From the NCBI RefSeq assembly GCF_045617425.1, contig NZ_JAZLIO010000022.1, positions 150,519-214,518 on the forward strand: a stretch of DNA of 64,000 nt, written 5' to 3'. Under the pieces are notes generated by a model. That model was not told where the DNA came from. It saw only the letters and a program-made list of their open reading frames with translations, and did no database searches. The translations under genes were made by a program, and so were the position numbers. The DNA is from Carnobacterium_B sp045617425 (GTDB lineage: Bacteria; Bacillota; Bacilli; Lactobacillales; Carnobacteriaceae). Positions 49,714 to 59,729 of the stretch are shown piece by piece; the first letter of the stretch is position 1; every line of letters begins with the position of its first letter.

Positions 49714-51714
49714 TCAATGAGGGTCTTGGATACGTTTGAACATTTTTTCCATATCTTTATTGGTAAAATGGATCAACACCGGTCTTCCATGCGGACAATT
49801 ATATGGATTTTCTGTCTTCTTTAAGTCTTTCAACAATGCTCTAGCTTCCGCATCATTTAAATAATGATTTGCTTTGATCGAACCTTTACAACTCATCATA
49901 ATGGCTGTAGCTTCTCTAAACTTAGCAACACTTACACTGCCTTGCTCCAATAACAGATCAATCATTTCTCTTACGATACTTTCTTCTTCTCCTTGGTTGA
50001 ACCACACAGGATGACTTCTTAGTAGAAAACTATTTTGGCCAAATGGTTCTAAGAAAATACCTACATTCTCCAATGCATCATTATTTTCTTGGATCTTGAT
50101 TGCATCGCTATTTGGATAATCCAGCATTATAGGTACCAATAAATCCTGTAAATCATTACTAACTTCACCAATTTTTTTTCGGAAGTACTCGTATTTTATT
50201 CGCTCTTGAGCAGCATGTTGATCTAAAATATACAATCCTTTTTCATTTTGCGCAAATAAATACGTTCCATGCATTTGACCAACATATTCTAGCGTCGGAA
50301 ATTGGTCAACAGATTCAGAAGGGACTTTTTCTTTCTCCATTAATTTACTGGCTGTTTTTAATGGCGATTCTTGGTGATAATCAACCAATTCACTGACTCG
50401 TTCATTTGGGACTTCTCTACTATGACTTTCTTGCGAAACATATTCAAAGGGAGTCTCTTGAGTCTCTTGAGTCTCTTGAGTCTCTTCTTGCAAGAAAAAC
50501 GGGTTTTCTTCAGCCTTGTCTACACTATTTTTTTCAAAAGATCTAGATGGATAATGAGCATTATAAGAGGTTGAAGATGAATAATCATTTTCGGGCTCTT
50601 TATTGTCTTCATTTTTTATTTCTGGGTCTCTTTCTTGATGAAATTCAAACGTTGTTTGTTCATTCCCCTCCATCGGCAAGTCTGTTTTCTTTTTAAAAGA
50701 TAAATTTTCTAAAGCGTCAGGAATAAGTTGTTCTTTACCTAGACTCTCATGAATAGCGGACTCTAGCAATTGCATTAATTCTTTTTCTTTACTGATACGA
50801 ACTTCTTGTTTTGTCGGATGCACATTTACATCTACTAACAAAGGATCCATTTCAATTTCAATAGCAGCAACCGGATAGCGTCCAACCATAAGTTTAGACC
50901 GATAACCTGAAATAATAGCTTTATTCAGTAAATAATTTTTAATGTAGCGCCCATTTATAATAATGGAGATGTAATTTCGACTTGCCCTTGTGAGTTCAGG
51001 TAATGAAATAAAACCCGACACTCTAAAGTCTAAATCTTCTTTCTTTATTTCTCTCATTTTTTTGGCTGTGGCAACTCCATAAATACCTGCTAGTGTTTGT
51101 CTCAAATCGCCATTTCCAGCTGTTCTCAACAACTGATTGCCATCATGAACTAAGCGAAAAGCAATATTCGGGTGACTAATAGCCAATCGATTGACAATAT
51201 CTGTCACATTCGACAGTTCTGTTTGCAAACTCTTTACGTATTTTAATCGTGCAGGCGTATTAAAAAAAAGGTTTTCTATTGTGATTTTGCTTCCTTTTCT
51301 TGCTTCATTCGCTTTTTCTTCAATAATTTTACCGCCTTTTAAAGAAAGGTACGTGCCACGTTCTCCACCAATCGATGTTTCTAGTGTAACCTCTGAAACA
51401 GACGCAATACTAGGCAGAGCCTCTCCACGAAATCCAAGTGTACGAATTCGGAAAAGATCATCTCGAGAATAGATTTTACTTGTTGCATGTCGCTTGAATG
51501 CATTTTGAACTTCTTCTGGTTCGATACCTAGTCCATTATCAATAATCTGTATTTTTTTCAATCCAGCTTCTTCGATAAGAATGTCAATCTGGCTGCTTTC
51601 TGCATCAATTGCATTTTCAATCAATTCTTTCACTACTGAAGCCGGTCGCTCAATTACTTCGCCAGCTGCAATTTGATTAGCTAATACATCTGAGAGTTCT
51701 TGAATTTTTGCCAT
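49714..51714 (-). CDS. mutL: DNA mismatch repair protein MutL
   Basis: GHKL ATPase that links MutS to strand removal. 666 residues. The N-terminal ATPase shows IAAGEVIERPASVVKELIENAIDA, IDNGLGIEPEEV, FRGEALPSIASV and NVHPTKQEVR. The linker of about 150 residues is Glu/Ser-rich and holds a 9-bp repeat. In the C-terminal domain, DQHAAQERIKYEY fits the DQHAxxERxxYE-type endonuclease motif, and a zinc-site-like CPHGRPVLIHF ends the gene, so nicking activity is likely. I start at MAKIQELSDVLANQ (51714). It lies 28 bases after mutS. Confidence 0.96.
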   Translation of the reverse strand: MAKIQELSDVLANQIAAGEVIERPASVVKELIENAIDAESSQIDILIEEAGLKKIQIIDNGLGIEPEEVQNAFKRHATSKIYSRDDLFRIRTLGFRGEALPSIASVSEVTLETSIGGERGTYLSLKGGKIIEEKANEARKGSKITIENLFFNTPARLKYVKSLQTELSNVTDIVNRLAISHPNIAFRLVHDGNQLLRTAGNGDLRQTLAGIYGVATAKKMREIKKEDLDFRVSGFISLPELTRASRNYISIIINGRYIKNYLLNKAIISGYRSKLMVGRYPVAAIEIEMDPLLVDVNVHPTKQEVRISKEKELMQLLESAIHESLGKEQLIPDALENLSFKKKTDLPMEGNEQTTFEFHQERDPEIKNEDNKEPENDYSSSTSYNAHYPSRSFEKNSVDKAEENPFFLQEETQETQETQETPFEYVSQESHSREVPNERVSELVDYHQESPLKTASKLMEKEKVPSESVDQFPTLEYVGQMHGTYLFAQNEKGLYILDQHAAQERIKYEYFRKKIGEVSNDLQDLLVPIMLDYPNSDAIKIQENNDALENVGIFLEPFGQNSFLLRSHPVWFNQGEEESIVREMIDLLLEQGSVSVAKFREATAIMMSCKGSIKANHYLNDAEARALLKDLKKTENPYNCPHGRPVLIHFTNKDMEKMFKRIQDPH
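50451..50486 (-). repeat. Four tandem 9-bp repeats in the mutL linker
   Basis: GAGTCTCTT occurs four times without interruption on the plus strand, encoding repeated Gln-Glu-Thr on the minus strand. The unit is a multiple of three, so slippage would change linker length without breaking the frame. Confidence 0.93.
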
Positions 51715-51742
51715 CTCTTCCATTCCTTTCTACTAACTATCA

Positions 51743-54367
51743 TCAGTTCAATTTCTCTTGCCATTCACTAATGCAATTCAATGCTTCTAAAGGGGTCATT
51801 GTTAATAAATTCATCTTTCGAACAGCTTTAACGACTTCAGCCTCTGAATCTTCAAGTAGCCCGAATAAAGAAAGCTGTCCTTCATCTTTATCTTCAACTT
51901 TTTCTTTTTGAGAAGACTTAACTGAAATTGACGTTTCTTTATCTGAAGCTAGTTGAGTAGAGCGATTCAGGACGATTTCTTCTTTTTGTTCCAGTTGTTC
52001 TAAAATAACAGCTGCACGTGAAAGCAAATCATTAGGAAGTCCAGCAAGTTTTGCTACTTGTATTCCATAACTTTTATCTGCAGGACCAGGAAGCATTTTG
52101 TGTAAGAAGACTAATTCTCCCTCTTCTTCTACTGCACCTACATGGACATTTGTTAAGCGAGGCAGTCGCTCATCTAATACTGTTAACTCATGGTAATGGG
52201 TTGAAAATAACGTTTTTGCATGGACATTCTCATGAATGTATTCAATAATAGCTTCTGCTAAAGCCATGCCGTCATATGTGGCTGTTCCACGTCCAATTTC
52301 ATCAAATAAAATTAAGCTGTTCTGTGAAGCGTAACGCAAAGCTTCGTTCGCTTCCATCATTTCAACCATAAAGGTACTTTGACCTGCAATTAAATCATCT
52401 GCTGCTCCAATACGGGTAAATATCTGATCAAATATCGGCATTCTCGCTTTATCAGCAGGAACAAAACAGCCCATTTGAGCCATAATAACGGTTAAGGCTA
52501 ATTGCCTCATATACGTACTTTTACCAGACATATTCGGACCAGTAATAAGCAAAATTTCATTATTTTGATCCATTTCAACACTATTTGGCACATACGTTTG
52601 TTGTCCCAAAACTTTTTCTACAACGGGATGTCGTCCTTCTATCAAACTGATTTCTTGACTATTAGCTCCCATTAAAGGGCGAGTATAATGGTATTTTTCG
52701 CTTATCGTTGCAAAACTCTGTAACACATCTATAGCAGCTACTGTTTTGGCCAATTTTTGCAATCGTTCAATGTAGTCTTTAATCGTTTCTCTAACTTCAG
52801 CAAATAAGGTGTATTCTAGAAGCATAGATTTCTCTTCAGCTTCTAGAATCAAAACTTCTTTTTCCTTTAGTTCTGGAGTAATAAACCGTTCAGCATTTGC
52901 TAAGGTTTGTTTCCGTTCGTAACGCCCTTCAGGCAAATTAGCAAGATTGGCTTTAGTTATCTCGATATAGTAACCAAAGATACGGTTGTAGCCAATTTTT
53001 AAGTTTCTAATGCCTGTCGTTGCTTTTTCTTCAGCCTCTAATTGAGCGATCCACTTTTTACCATTACGCATAGCATCACGGTAAATATCCAATTGTTCAT
53101 TGAACCCATCTTTAATGACTCCACCATCTTTTATCGAAAGAGGAGCATTTTCATCTATTGCTTGATCAATCAACTGAACGATTTCAGGGACTTGGTCTAA
53201 GTCGGTAATCAATTGATCCCATTCGCCTTTATTCATCAATTTTATAATCTCAATTAACTGAGGAATTTGAAGCAACGAAGTTTGGAGTTGAATTAAGTCA
53301 CGGCCATTAACATTCCCGAATGCTACTCTTCCAGCTAACCTTTCCAAATCGTATACTCTCGTCAATGCTTCATTCAGATCTGTTCTTTCAAAGAAATGAT
53401 TGATTAAACTTTCAACAATATTTTGTCTCATCAAAATTTGTTGTTCTTGAATAAGAGGCCGATCAATCCATTGCTTTAAAAGTCTTCCTCCCATTGCTGT
53501 TTTTGTTTCATCCAGCAACCACAAGAGAGTCCCTTTTTTTTGTCCTGTACGAATCGAAGAAACCAATTCTAAATTATGTTTAGAGTAATGATCCATTTTC
53601 AAATAATTAGTAGGAGAATAAACTTCTACTTTTTGTAGGTGACCTAAATTTCGTTTTTGGGTGACGTATAAATAAGAAAACAATAATTTCACAACATCAA
53701 TCAAACCACTGTTCTCTATCTCACTTGTGAGATAAGAAAATTCTGCACGCTCAATCATTTCTTTTTGAGTAGATACCATGATGCCTAATTTCGTCTCTAA
53801 TTCTGCTTGTACATCTACTTCCATCGCTTCTTTAAAAACAACTTCTTTTGCTTTCAAACTCATTAGTTCGCTCATTACCGCTTCCAATGAATTTAACGTT
53901 GTTGTTTTTAATTCTCCTGTACTTAAATCGGCATATGCTAAATGATAGTGACCTGTATGAGTGCTTATTAGAGCAGCTAAATAATTATTTGTTTTAGCAT
54001 CCATTGATTTAATGTCCATAGCTGTACCTGGTGTAATCAATTGAACGACTTCTCTTTTCACCATACCCTTTGCGGTTTTTGGATCTTCTACTTGTTCACA
54101 AATGGCTACTTTGTATCCTCGTTCTATTAAACTGTCAATATACCCTTTTGCTGCATGATAAGGAACCCCACACATTGGAATCGGTTCATCTGCATTACGG
54201 TTTCGACTCGTTAACGTAACTTCTAAAAGTTGTGAAGCTTTAACAGCATCTTCGTTAAATAGTTCATAAAAATCTCCCAAGCGATAAAATAAAAAAGCAT
54301 CTGGGTAATTTGCCTTTATCCCTAGATACTGTTCCATCATAGGCGTTTGTTTTGTTTTTTGTGGCAC
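51743..54367 (-). CDS. mutS: DNA mismatch recognition ATPase MutS
   Basis: Recognises mismatches and small loops. 874 residues. The mismatch-reading FYE motif is in FYRLGDFYELFNEDA, followed by CGVPYHAA, the lever and clamp domains, Walker A TGPNMSGKSTYM, LFDEIGRGTATYDG and STHYHELT. The C-terminus ends in a short clamp-binding-like tail (EGQLSLFGLL). The start is GTG 54367 with GGGGGCGGG upstream, directly before PQKTKQTPMMEQYLG. It heads mutS-mutL and follows ymdB by 50 bases. Confidence 0.97.
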   Translation of the reverse strand: MPQKTKQTPMMEQYLGIKANYPDAFLFYRLGDFYELFNEDAVKASQLLEVTLTSRNRNADEPIPMCGVPYHAAKGYIDSLIERGYKVAICEQVEDPKTAKGMVKREVVQLITPGTAMDIKSMDAKTNNYLAALISTHTGHYHLAYADLSTGELKTTTLNSLEAVMSELMSLKAKEVVFKEAMEVDVQAELETKLGIMVSTQKEMIERAEFSYLTSEIENSGLIDVVKLLFSYLYVTQKRNLGHLQKVEVYSPTNYLKMDHYSKHNLELVSSIRTGQKKGTLLWLLDETKTAMGGRLLKQWIDRPLIQEQQILMRQNIVESLINHFFERTDLNEALTRVYDLERLAGRVAFGNVNGRDLIQLQTSLLQIPQLIEIIKLMNKGEWDQLITDLDQVPEIVQLIDQAIDENAPLSIKDGGVIKDGFNEQLDIYRDAMRNGKKWIAQLEAEEKATTGIRNLKIGYNRIFGYYIEITKANLANLPEGRYERKQTLANAERFITPELKEKEVLILEAEEKSMLLEYTLFAEVRETIKDYIERLQKLAKTVAAIDVLQSFATISEKYHYTRPLMGANSQEISLIEGRHPVVEKVLGQQTYVPNSVEMDQNNEILLITGPNMSGKSTYMRQLALTVIMAQMGCFVPADKARMPIFDQIFTRIGAADDLIAGQSTFMVEMMEANEALRYASQNSLILFDEIGRGTATYDGMALAEAIIEYIHENVHAKTLFSTHYHELTVLDERLPRLTNVHVGAVEEEGELVFLHKMLPGPADKSYGIQVAKLAGLPNDLLSRAAVILEQLEQKEEIVLNRSTQLASDKETSISVKSSQKEKVEDKDEGQLSLFGLLEDSEAEVVKAVRKMNLLTMTPLEALNCISEWQEKLN

Positions 54368-54417
54368 TTTTCCCGCCCCCTTGTGATTATTTAGTGTTCA
54401 GTAAACTTGAATGTTCT

Positions 54418-55224
54418 TTATTCAAAACCGCCATTAAACGGACGATCTTCATTGATCACAATATTTTCAATTTTTTTAGCTTCACCTGTGCTATCGTCGA
54501 TATCAATAAAACAACCCGATAGAATTTTTCTACCTTCTTTTGGAACTTCAAAACGTGTTGGCATCTGCGTCAAAAATTTTCTTAAAACAGCATCACGATC
54601 CATACCTAATGATTCATCATATGGCCCAGTCATTCCAGCATCCGTTAAATAAGCTGTCCCATTTGGTAAAATACGAGCATCATTCGTCTGCACATGAGTA
54701 TGTGTTCCAACTACTGCTGATACTCTACCATCTAGATACCATCCCATTGACTGCTTCTCACTAGTCGTTTCGGCATGGAAATCAACAAAGATCAATGGCG
54801 TGCGTTTTAACGCTTCTTCTACTAGTTCATCAGCTTTTCTAAAGGGATCATCAACATCCGTCATGAACACTCGGCCATGTAAATTAATAACAGCCAACTC
54901 AAGTTGATTGACCTTTATATAGGAAATTCCCTTTCCGGGTGTTCCTTCTGGATAATTAGCCGGTCGAATCATTTTTTTAGCATCTTCAATAAACTCAAAA
55001 ATATCTCGGTTATCCCAAGTATGATTTCCCATAGTTACAATATCTACGCCATCTTGTAAAAAGCCCTTATAAATTTTTTCTGTAATTCCACGCCCTGCTG
55101 CTGCGTTTTCTCCATTTAAAATAGTAACTTGTGGTTTATACATCTTTTTCAATTTAGGTAAGTAATCATGAACCATTTCGCGGCCCATCGAACCTACAAC
55201 ATCTCCAATAAATAATAATTTCAT
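54418..55224 (-). CDS. ymdB: YmdB-family metallophosphoesterase
   Basis: Calcineurin-like phosphodiesterase of 268 residues with the family start MKLLFIGDVVGSMGREMV, then LNGENAAAGRGIT, VTMGNHTWDNRDI and GTHTHVQTND. Bacillus YmdB hydrolyses 2',3'-cyclic AMP and affects biofilm and motility fate decisions. It lies 183 bases after rny with a terminator between and is upstream of mutSL, as in Bacillus. Confidence 0.94.
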   Translation of the reverse strand: MKLLFIGDVVGSMGREMVHDYLPKLKKMYKPQVTILNGENAAAGRGITEKIYKGFLQDGVDIVTMGNHTWDNRDIFEFIEDAKKMIRPANYPEGTPGKGISYIKVNQLELAVINLHGRVFMTDVDDPFRKADELVEEALKRTPLIFVDFHAETTSEKQSMGWYLDGRVSAVVGTHTHVQTNDARILPNGTAYLTDAGMTGPYDESLGMDRDAVLRKFLTQMPTRFEVPKEGRKILSGCFIDIDDSTGEAKKIENIVINEDRPFNGGFE

Positions 55225-55407
55225 TCAATTATTCCTCTTCTCTTTTTCATCTTCTATATTTTAACAATAAATAGACTGAAATAAAAGCTGGCCTTTTCAT
55301 TTTATTTATCTGTTCACTTGTTTAACGTTAATTTTTGGTATTTCACAACAGAAAAACCGATATAAGTCAGATTTATCATCGACTCATATCGGTTTCTACA
55401 CTACTAG
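55225..55407. other. rny-ymdB intergenic region
   Basis: Holds the rny terminator (55352-55395). The remainder is AT-rich and presumably carries the ymdB promoter; I see no clear element. Confidence 0.5.
55352..55395 (-). terminator. Intrinsic terminator after rny
   Basis: AAACCGATATAAGTC faces GACTCATATCGGTTT with one mismatch across a 12-base loop, then TTTTT on the minus strand. Confidence 0.85.
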
Positions 55408-56967
55408 TTACTTAGCGTATTCTATTGTTCTTGTTTCTCGAATAACCGTAATTTTAATGTGTCCTGGATAATCCAATTCACTTTCAATGCGGTTTCTAAT
55501 ATCACGCGCTAACTTACTTGCAGCTAAATCATCAAGTTTTTCAGGTTTGACCATAATACGGATTTCACGACCAGCTTGTATTGCAAAACTTTGTTCCACT
55601 CCTTCGAAATCATTAGAAATACTTTCTAATTTTTCAAGTCGGTGAATATAATTTTCAAGTGACTCGCTTCTTGCACCTGGACGTGCCGCAGATATTGCAT
55701 CGGCTGAAGCGACTAAAACAGAAATGACAGATGTCGCTTCTACATCACCATGATGTGAAGCAATTGCATTAACAACTGTTTCATTCTCTTTATATTTCGT
55801 CCCAATTTCTGCACCAATTTCAACATGTGATCCTTCAACTTCATGATCCAGTGCTTTCCCAATATCATGAAGTAGACCTGCTCGCTTAGCTAATGTAACG
55901 TCTTCTCCTAATTCGGCAGCCATCACACCAGCTAATTTAGCCACTTCAATAGAGTGACTTAAAACATTTTGACCATAACTTGTTCTAAATTTCAGACGTC
56001 CTAAAATTTTGATCAAATCTGGGTGTAAGGAATGTACTCCTACATCAAAAGTAGCTTGTTCTCCAATTTCTCTGATTCTTTCATCCATTTCCTTACGTGA
56101 TTTTTCTACCATCTCTTCAATTCGAGCTGGATGAATCCGCCCATCTTGGATCAATTTTTCAAGAGTCATTCGAGCAATTTCACGACGTATTGGATCAAAT
56201 CCACTAAGTACAACTGCTTCTGGCGTATCATCTATAATTAAATCCATACCAGTTAGGGTCTCCAGTGCTCTAATGTTACGTCCTTCACGGCCTATAATAC
56301 GGCCTTTCATTTCATCGTTTGGCAATGTTACAACGGATACTGTCGTTTCTGAAACTTGATCTGCTGCAGAACGTTGAATGGCTAATGCAATTAAATTTTT
56401 AGCTTTTCGATCTGCTTCCTCTTTTGCTTTTTGTTCAGAATCTTTTACCATTACAGCTAATTCATGAGACAATTCATTTTCTGTTTCTTTTAAAATCAAT
56501 TGTCTTGCTTCTTCTCGTGATAAAGCTGCAACTCGTTCCAATTCATTTTCTTGTTGTTGAACCAACTCAATGGCTTTCTTCTCTAAATCGTTAACATGTA
56601 GTTGTCTAGAACTTAATTTCTCTTCATTCGCCTCGAGTGTGTGTTCACGTTTTTCTAAGCTGTCGTTTTTGCGATCAATGTTATCTTCACGTTGCAACAA
56701 ACGATTTTCTTGTCTTAGAACTTCATTTCTTCTCTCTTTCAGCTCTGCTTCAATTTCAGTTCGATATTTGTGGCTTTCATCCTTCGCTTCTAACATCGCT
56801 TCCTTTTTCATGGTTTCTGCTTCTCTTTTTGCTTCTTCCAATATTCCAGTTGCAGTGTTTCTAGCACCAGCTAGTTCTTTTTCGTGGCTTGCTTTGCGGA
56901 CGAGATATCCAACAATAAGACCGACAACTAAAGTAACGATAGCGAAGGCAACACTTTTAAAATCCAT
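55408..56967 (-). CDS. rny: Ribonuclease Y
   Basis: Membrane-anchored endoribonuclease that starts bulk mRNA decay. 519 residues. One N-terminal membrane helix (VAFAIVTLVVGLIVGYLV), a long coiled coil to about residue 200, a KH domain (DEMKGRIIGREGRNIRALE, GMDLIIDDTP) and an HD domain (VLSHSIEVAKLAGV, AGLLHDIGKALDHE, ASHHGDVE). GGAGG precedes the ATG. Its promoter (TTGACA, 17, TAAAAT) is one of the best in the window. Neighbours ymdB and recA match Bacillus. Confidence 0.97.
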   Translation of the reverse strand: MDFKSVAFAIVTLVVGLIVGYLVRKASHEKELAGARNTATGILEEAKREAETMKKEAMLEAKDESHKYRTEIEAELKERRNEVLRQENRLLQREDNIDRKNDSLEKREHTLEANEEKLSSRQLHVNDLEKKAIELVQQQENELERVAALSREEARQLILKETENELSHELAVMVKDSEQKAKEEADRKAKNLIALAIQRSAADQVSETTVSVVTLPNDEMKGRIIGREGRNIRALETLTGMDLIIDDTPEAVVLSGFDPIRREIARMTLEKLIQDGRIHPARIEEMVEKSRKEMDERIREIGEQATFDVGVHSLHPDLIKILGRLKFRTSYGQNVLSHSIEVAKLAGVMAAELGEDVTLAKRAGLLHDIGKALDHEVEGSHVEIGAEIGTKYKENETVVNAIASHHGDVEATSVISVLVASADAISAARPGARSESLENYIHRLEKLESISNDFEGVEQSFAIQAGREIRIMVKPEKLDDLAASKLARDIRNRIESELDYPGHIKITVIRETRTIEYAK

Positions 56968-57092
56968 TCTTCCACCTCCGTATCATTTATTTAATTTGTC
57001 ATTTAATATTTATCCATTATTTGGTAGAACAAGAATAGCTTTATACCAATAAAACCTACCCGTTATCTAATGTTAAATTAATAGATATCTTA

Positions 57093-57121
57093 ATTTTAAT
57101 TGTAGTGAAGAGACATGTCAA
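57093..57121 (-). promoter_or_regulatory. rny promoter
   Basis: Minus-strand TTGACA (57116-57121), 17 bases, TAAAAT (57093-57098). Confidence 0.85.
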
Positions 57122-57219
57122 CTTAAATAATGGTTTTGTAGCCCTTTCATAAACTTTCATAGTGTTGATTCACTTCATTTAGGAATCCTTTTCCATCCAT
57201 TTTTAGTATAATATTTTCA

Positions 57220-57255
57220 AAAAAAGCCAACAAGCGTCTAGGCTTATTGGCTTTT
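57220..57255 (-). terminator. Intrinsic terminator after recA
   Basis: AAAAGCCAA and AAGC pair with GCTT and TTGGCTTTT around one mismatch, followed by T residues on the minus strand. Confidence 0.82.
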
Positions 57256-57273
57256 CTCTGTCTTCTAGTTCAT

Positions 57274-58311
57274 TTAATCTTCTAGTAAATCAGTTTCAGA
57301 CTCTTCTACTACTTCACCAGCTTCTCCAATACCATAAGCTGCACGAACTTTTTGTTCTACTTCAGCTCTTAATTCAGGATTGTCTTTGAAGAATTTTTTT
57401 GCATTTTCTCGCCCTTGGCCAATTCGCTCGCCACCATAAGAGTACCATGCACCTGCTTTATCAATGATATCTTTATCTGATCCCATATCTACAAGTTCCC
57501 CTACTTGAGAAATACCTTCACCATACATGATATCTACTTCAGCTACTCTAAAAGGTGGAGCAACTTTATTCTTAACCACTTTAATTTTTGTACGGTTACC
57601 CATAATATCTGTACCTTGTTTAATTTGTTCAGCTCTTCTAACTTCCAAACGAATCGTAGCATAGAATTTCAAAGCACGTCCACCTGGTGTGATTTCTGGG
57701 TTACCAAACATAACACCAACTTTTTCACGAATTTGGTTGATAAATAAAGCAATAGTTTTTGTTTTGTTGATTGAACCAGATAATTTACGTAAAGCCTGAG
57801 ACATCAAACGAGCTTGTAAACCTACATGAGAGTCGCCCATTTCTCCTTCAATTTCCGCACGTGGTACTAATGCAGCAACCGAGTCAATGACAACAATATC
57901 AACTGCTCCACTGGAAACCAATGCATCTGCAATTTCCAAACCTTGCTCACCCGTATCTGGTTGAGATAATAACAATTCGTCAATATCTACTCCAAGTGCA
58001 GCTGCGTATTTTGGATCTAATGCATTTTCAGCATCAATAAACGCAGCAATTCCGCCTTGTTTTTGAACCTCAGCAACAGCATGCAAAGCTACAGTTGTTT
58101 TACCTGAACTTTCAGGACCATATACTTCAATAATTCTTCCTCTAGGAAATCCACCTACTCCTAATGCTACATCTAATGCTAATGATCCACTAGGAACTGT
58201 AGAAATACGCGTATCAACTTTTTCTCCAAGTTTCATAACGGAACCTTTCCCAAAGTTCTTTTCAATCTTTTTTAACGCTGCATCTAATGCTTGTTTACGA
58301 TCGTCTGCCAT
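57274..58311 (-). CDS. recA: Recombinase RecA
   Basis: ATP-dependent strand-exchange protein and coprotease for LexA cleavage. 345 residues. Walker A is EVYGPESSGKTTVALH near residue 66, Walker B region IVVIDSVAALVP, the L1/L2 loops lie around EIEGEMGDSHVGLQARLMSQ and NQIREKVGVMFGNPE. The tail is acidic (EVVEESETDLLED). I start at MADDRKQALDAALKK (58311), with GGAGGA upstream. It has its own promoter with a LexA box and lies downstream of cinA. Confidence 0.98.
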   Translation of the reverse strand: MADDRKQALDAALKKIEKNFGKGSVMKLGEKVDTRISTVPSGSLALDVALGVGGFPRGRIIEVYGPESSGKTTVALHAVAEVQKQGGIAAFIDAENALDPKYAAALGVDIDELLLSQPDTGEQGLEIADALVSSGAVDIVVIDSVAALVPRAEIEGEMGDSHVGLQARLMSQALRKLSGSINKTKTIALFINQIREKVGVMFGNPEITPGGRALKFYATIRLEVRRAEQIKQGTDIMGNRTKIKVVKNKVAPPFRVAEVDIMYGEGISQVGELVDMGSDKDIIDKAGAWYSYGGERIGQGRENAKKFFKDNPELRAEVEQKVRAAYGIGEAGEVVEESETDLLED

Positions 58312-58381
58312 TAAATAAATCCTCCTCAAGTCTCTTTTATTATTTAATTAATCATTCATATTTTCATCTGCTACAAACAAT

Positions 58382-58410
58382 ATCATACCTTTTTTTTATA
58401 AAAAAAGCAA
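58382..58410 (-). promoter_or_regulatory. recA promoter
   Basis: Minus-strand TTGCTT (58405-58410), 17 bases, TATGAT (58382-58387). Confidence 0.75.
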
Positions 58411-58418
58411 GAAAAAAG

Positions 58419-58432
58419 CGAACAAACATTCG
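58419..58432 (-). promoter_or_regulatory. LexA-type operator at recA
   Basis: CGAACAAACATTCG on the plus strand is one base from the perfect palindrome CGAAC-N4-GTTCG. It lies 8 bases upstream of the recA -35. Confidence 0.8.
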
Positions 58433-58466
58433 GTCTTTTTAAATCGATTGTTTTTTTATTTTTATT

Positions 58467-59729
58467 TCATAAACCCTTTTGTTCTACAGGTAAATCTAGC
58501 AACACTCTTCGAATTAAATCTAATCCAGACATGATTGACCTTTCTCGATTGTCTTCGCGTCCTTTACCAAAATGATACTCTTTAGCAACGGCTGTTTCTT
58601 TAGTAACAATACCAATCCATACGGTTCCTACTTCTTTATTTTCCAATTTATCTGGGCCTGCAACCCCTGTAAAGGAGATAGCCAAATCTGTATCAAACAT
58701 CTTTTGTGCTTTTTTTGCCATTTCTATTGCACACTCAGCGCTAACGACACCAGACTCTTCAATTGTTTTTTTTTCAACACCTAAAATAGCCGTTTTTGCA
58801 TCATTACTATACGTTACAATTCCACCTTTGAAAAATTCACTTGCACCTGAAACACTTGTTATAAGGTGTTGAAAAGAACCACCAGTCAAGCTCTCAGCAG
58901 CTGTAATTGTCAGATTTTGTTCCTTTAATAAATCTGTAACTACATTTACTAAACGTCTATCCTCTCCATACCCATAAAAATAGCCACCTATGCGTTGTTG
59001 AATGGTAGCTTCCATCTTATCTAATAAGAATTGACAGGCTTCCTCAGTGCTTCCGTTTGCAGTTAAACGTAAGGTTACTTCATGTCTTCCAGCATATGTA
59101 GCAAGAGTAGGATTTTTTTGCTCTTCAATCAAATCATCTATTTCAGCAGCTAATTGAGATTCTCCAATACCAAAGAAACGTAAAACTCTTGATATGAGAT
59201 GGTTTTCGTTTGGACGTCCGTCCACTAGTAATGGCCTTACTTCGTTTATAAACATAGGCTCTAACTCACTAGGTGGACCTGGTAATAATAAAAAGGCTTG
59301 TTTGTCTTGATTTAAAAACATCCCTGCTGCAAGTCCTGTTTCATTTTTTAAAACAGTAGATTCTTCAATTACCATAGCCTGCAACCGATTATTTTCTGTC
59401 ATTACTCGCTTGCTATTTTTAAAATAGCTACTTATTTTTTCCATAGTATTCATATCTAAAATTAATTTTTTATTTAAATGTTTAGCCACTACCTGTTTTG
59501 TAATATCATCTTTCGTAGGTCCAAGACCACCTGAAAGGATAACTAGATCGCTTCTTTTTTCTGCCACTTGTATAACTTCTAATAATCGTTTCGGGTTGTC
59601 TCCAATCACTACTTGGTGATAAACATCTATCCCTAATAGTGATAATTCACGAGAAAGAAAAGAAGCATTTGTGTTTACTACTTGTCCCATTAAAAGTTCT
59701 GTTCCAACTGCTATGATTTCAGCGTTCAT
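58467..59729 (-). CDS. cinA: CinA-family nicotinamide-nucleotide amidohydrolase
   Basis: 420-residue two-domain protein. The N-terminal MoCF/COG1058 domain (IIAVGTELLMGQVVNTNA, ILSGGLGPTKDDITK, LLPGPPSELEPMF) has pyrophosphatase activity in relatives. The C-terminal CinA amidase (TAAESLTGGSFQHLITSVSGASE, FTGVAGPD, GTVWIG) deamidates NMN for NAD salvage. In pneumococcus cinA is competence-induced and cotranscribed with recA. Here recA has its own SOS-type promoter, but I see no terminator between them, so read-through is possible. Confidence 0.95.
   Translation of the reverse strand: MNAEIIAVGTELLMGQVVNTNASFLSRELSLLGIDVYHQVVIGDNPKRLLEVIQVAEKRSDLVILSGGLGPTKDDITKQVVAKHLNKKLILDMNTMEKISSYFKNSKRVMTENNRLQAMVIEESTVLKNETGLAAGMFLNQDKQAFLLLPGPPSELEPMFINEVRPLLVDGRPNENHLISRVLRFFGIGESQLAAEIDDLIEEQKNPTLATYAGRHEVTLRLTANGSTEEACQFLLDKMEATIQQRIGGYFYGYGEDRRLVNVVTDLLKEQNLTITAAESLTGGSFQHLITSVSGASEFFKGGIVTYSNDAKTAILGVEKKTIEESGVVSAECAIEMAKKAQKMFDTDLAISFTGVAGPDKLENKEVGTVWIGIVTKETAVAKEYHFGKGREDNRERSIMSGLDLIRRVLLDLPVEQKGL

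Larger units (their letters stand above)
56968..57273. other. recA-rny intergenic region
   Basis: Holds the recA terminator (57220-57255), the rny promoter (57093-57121) and a leader of about 120 bases before rny. No gene seen. Confidence 0.7.
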
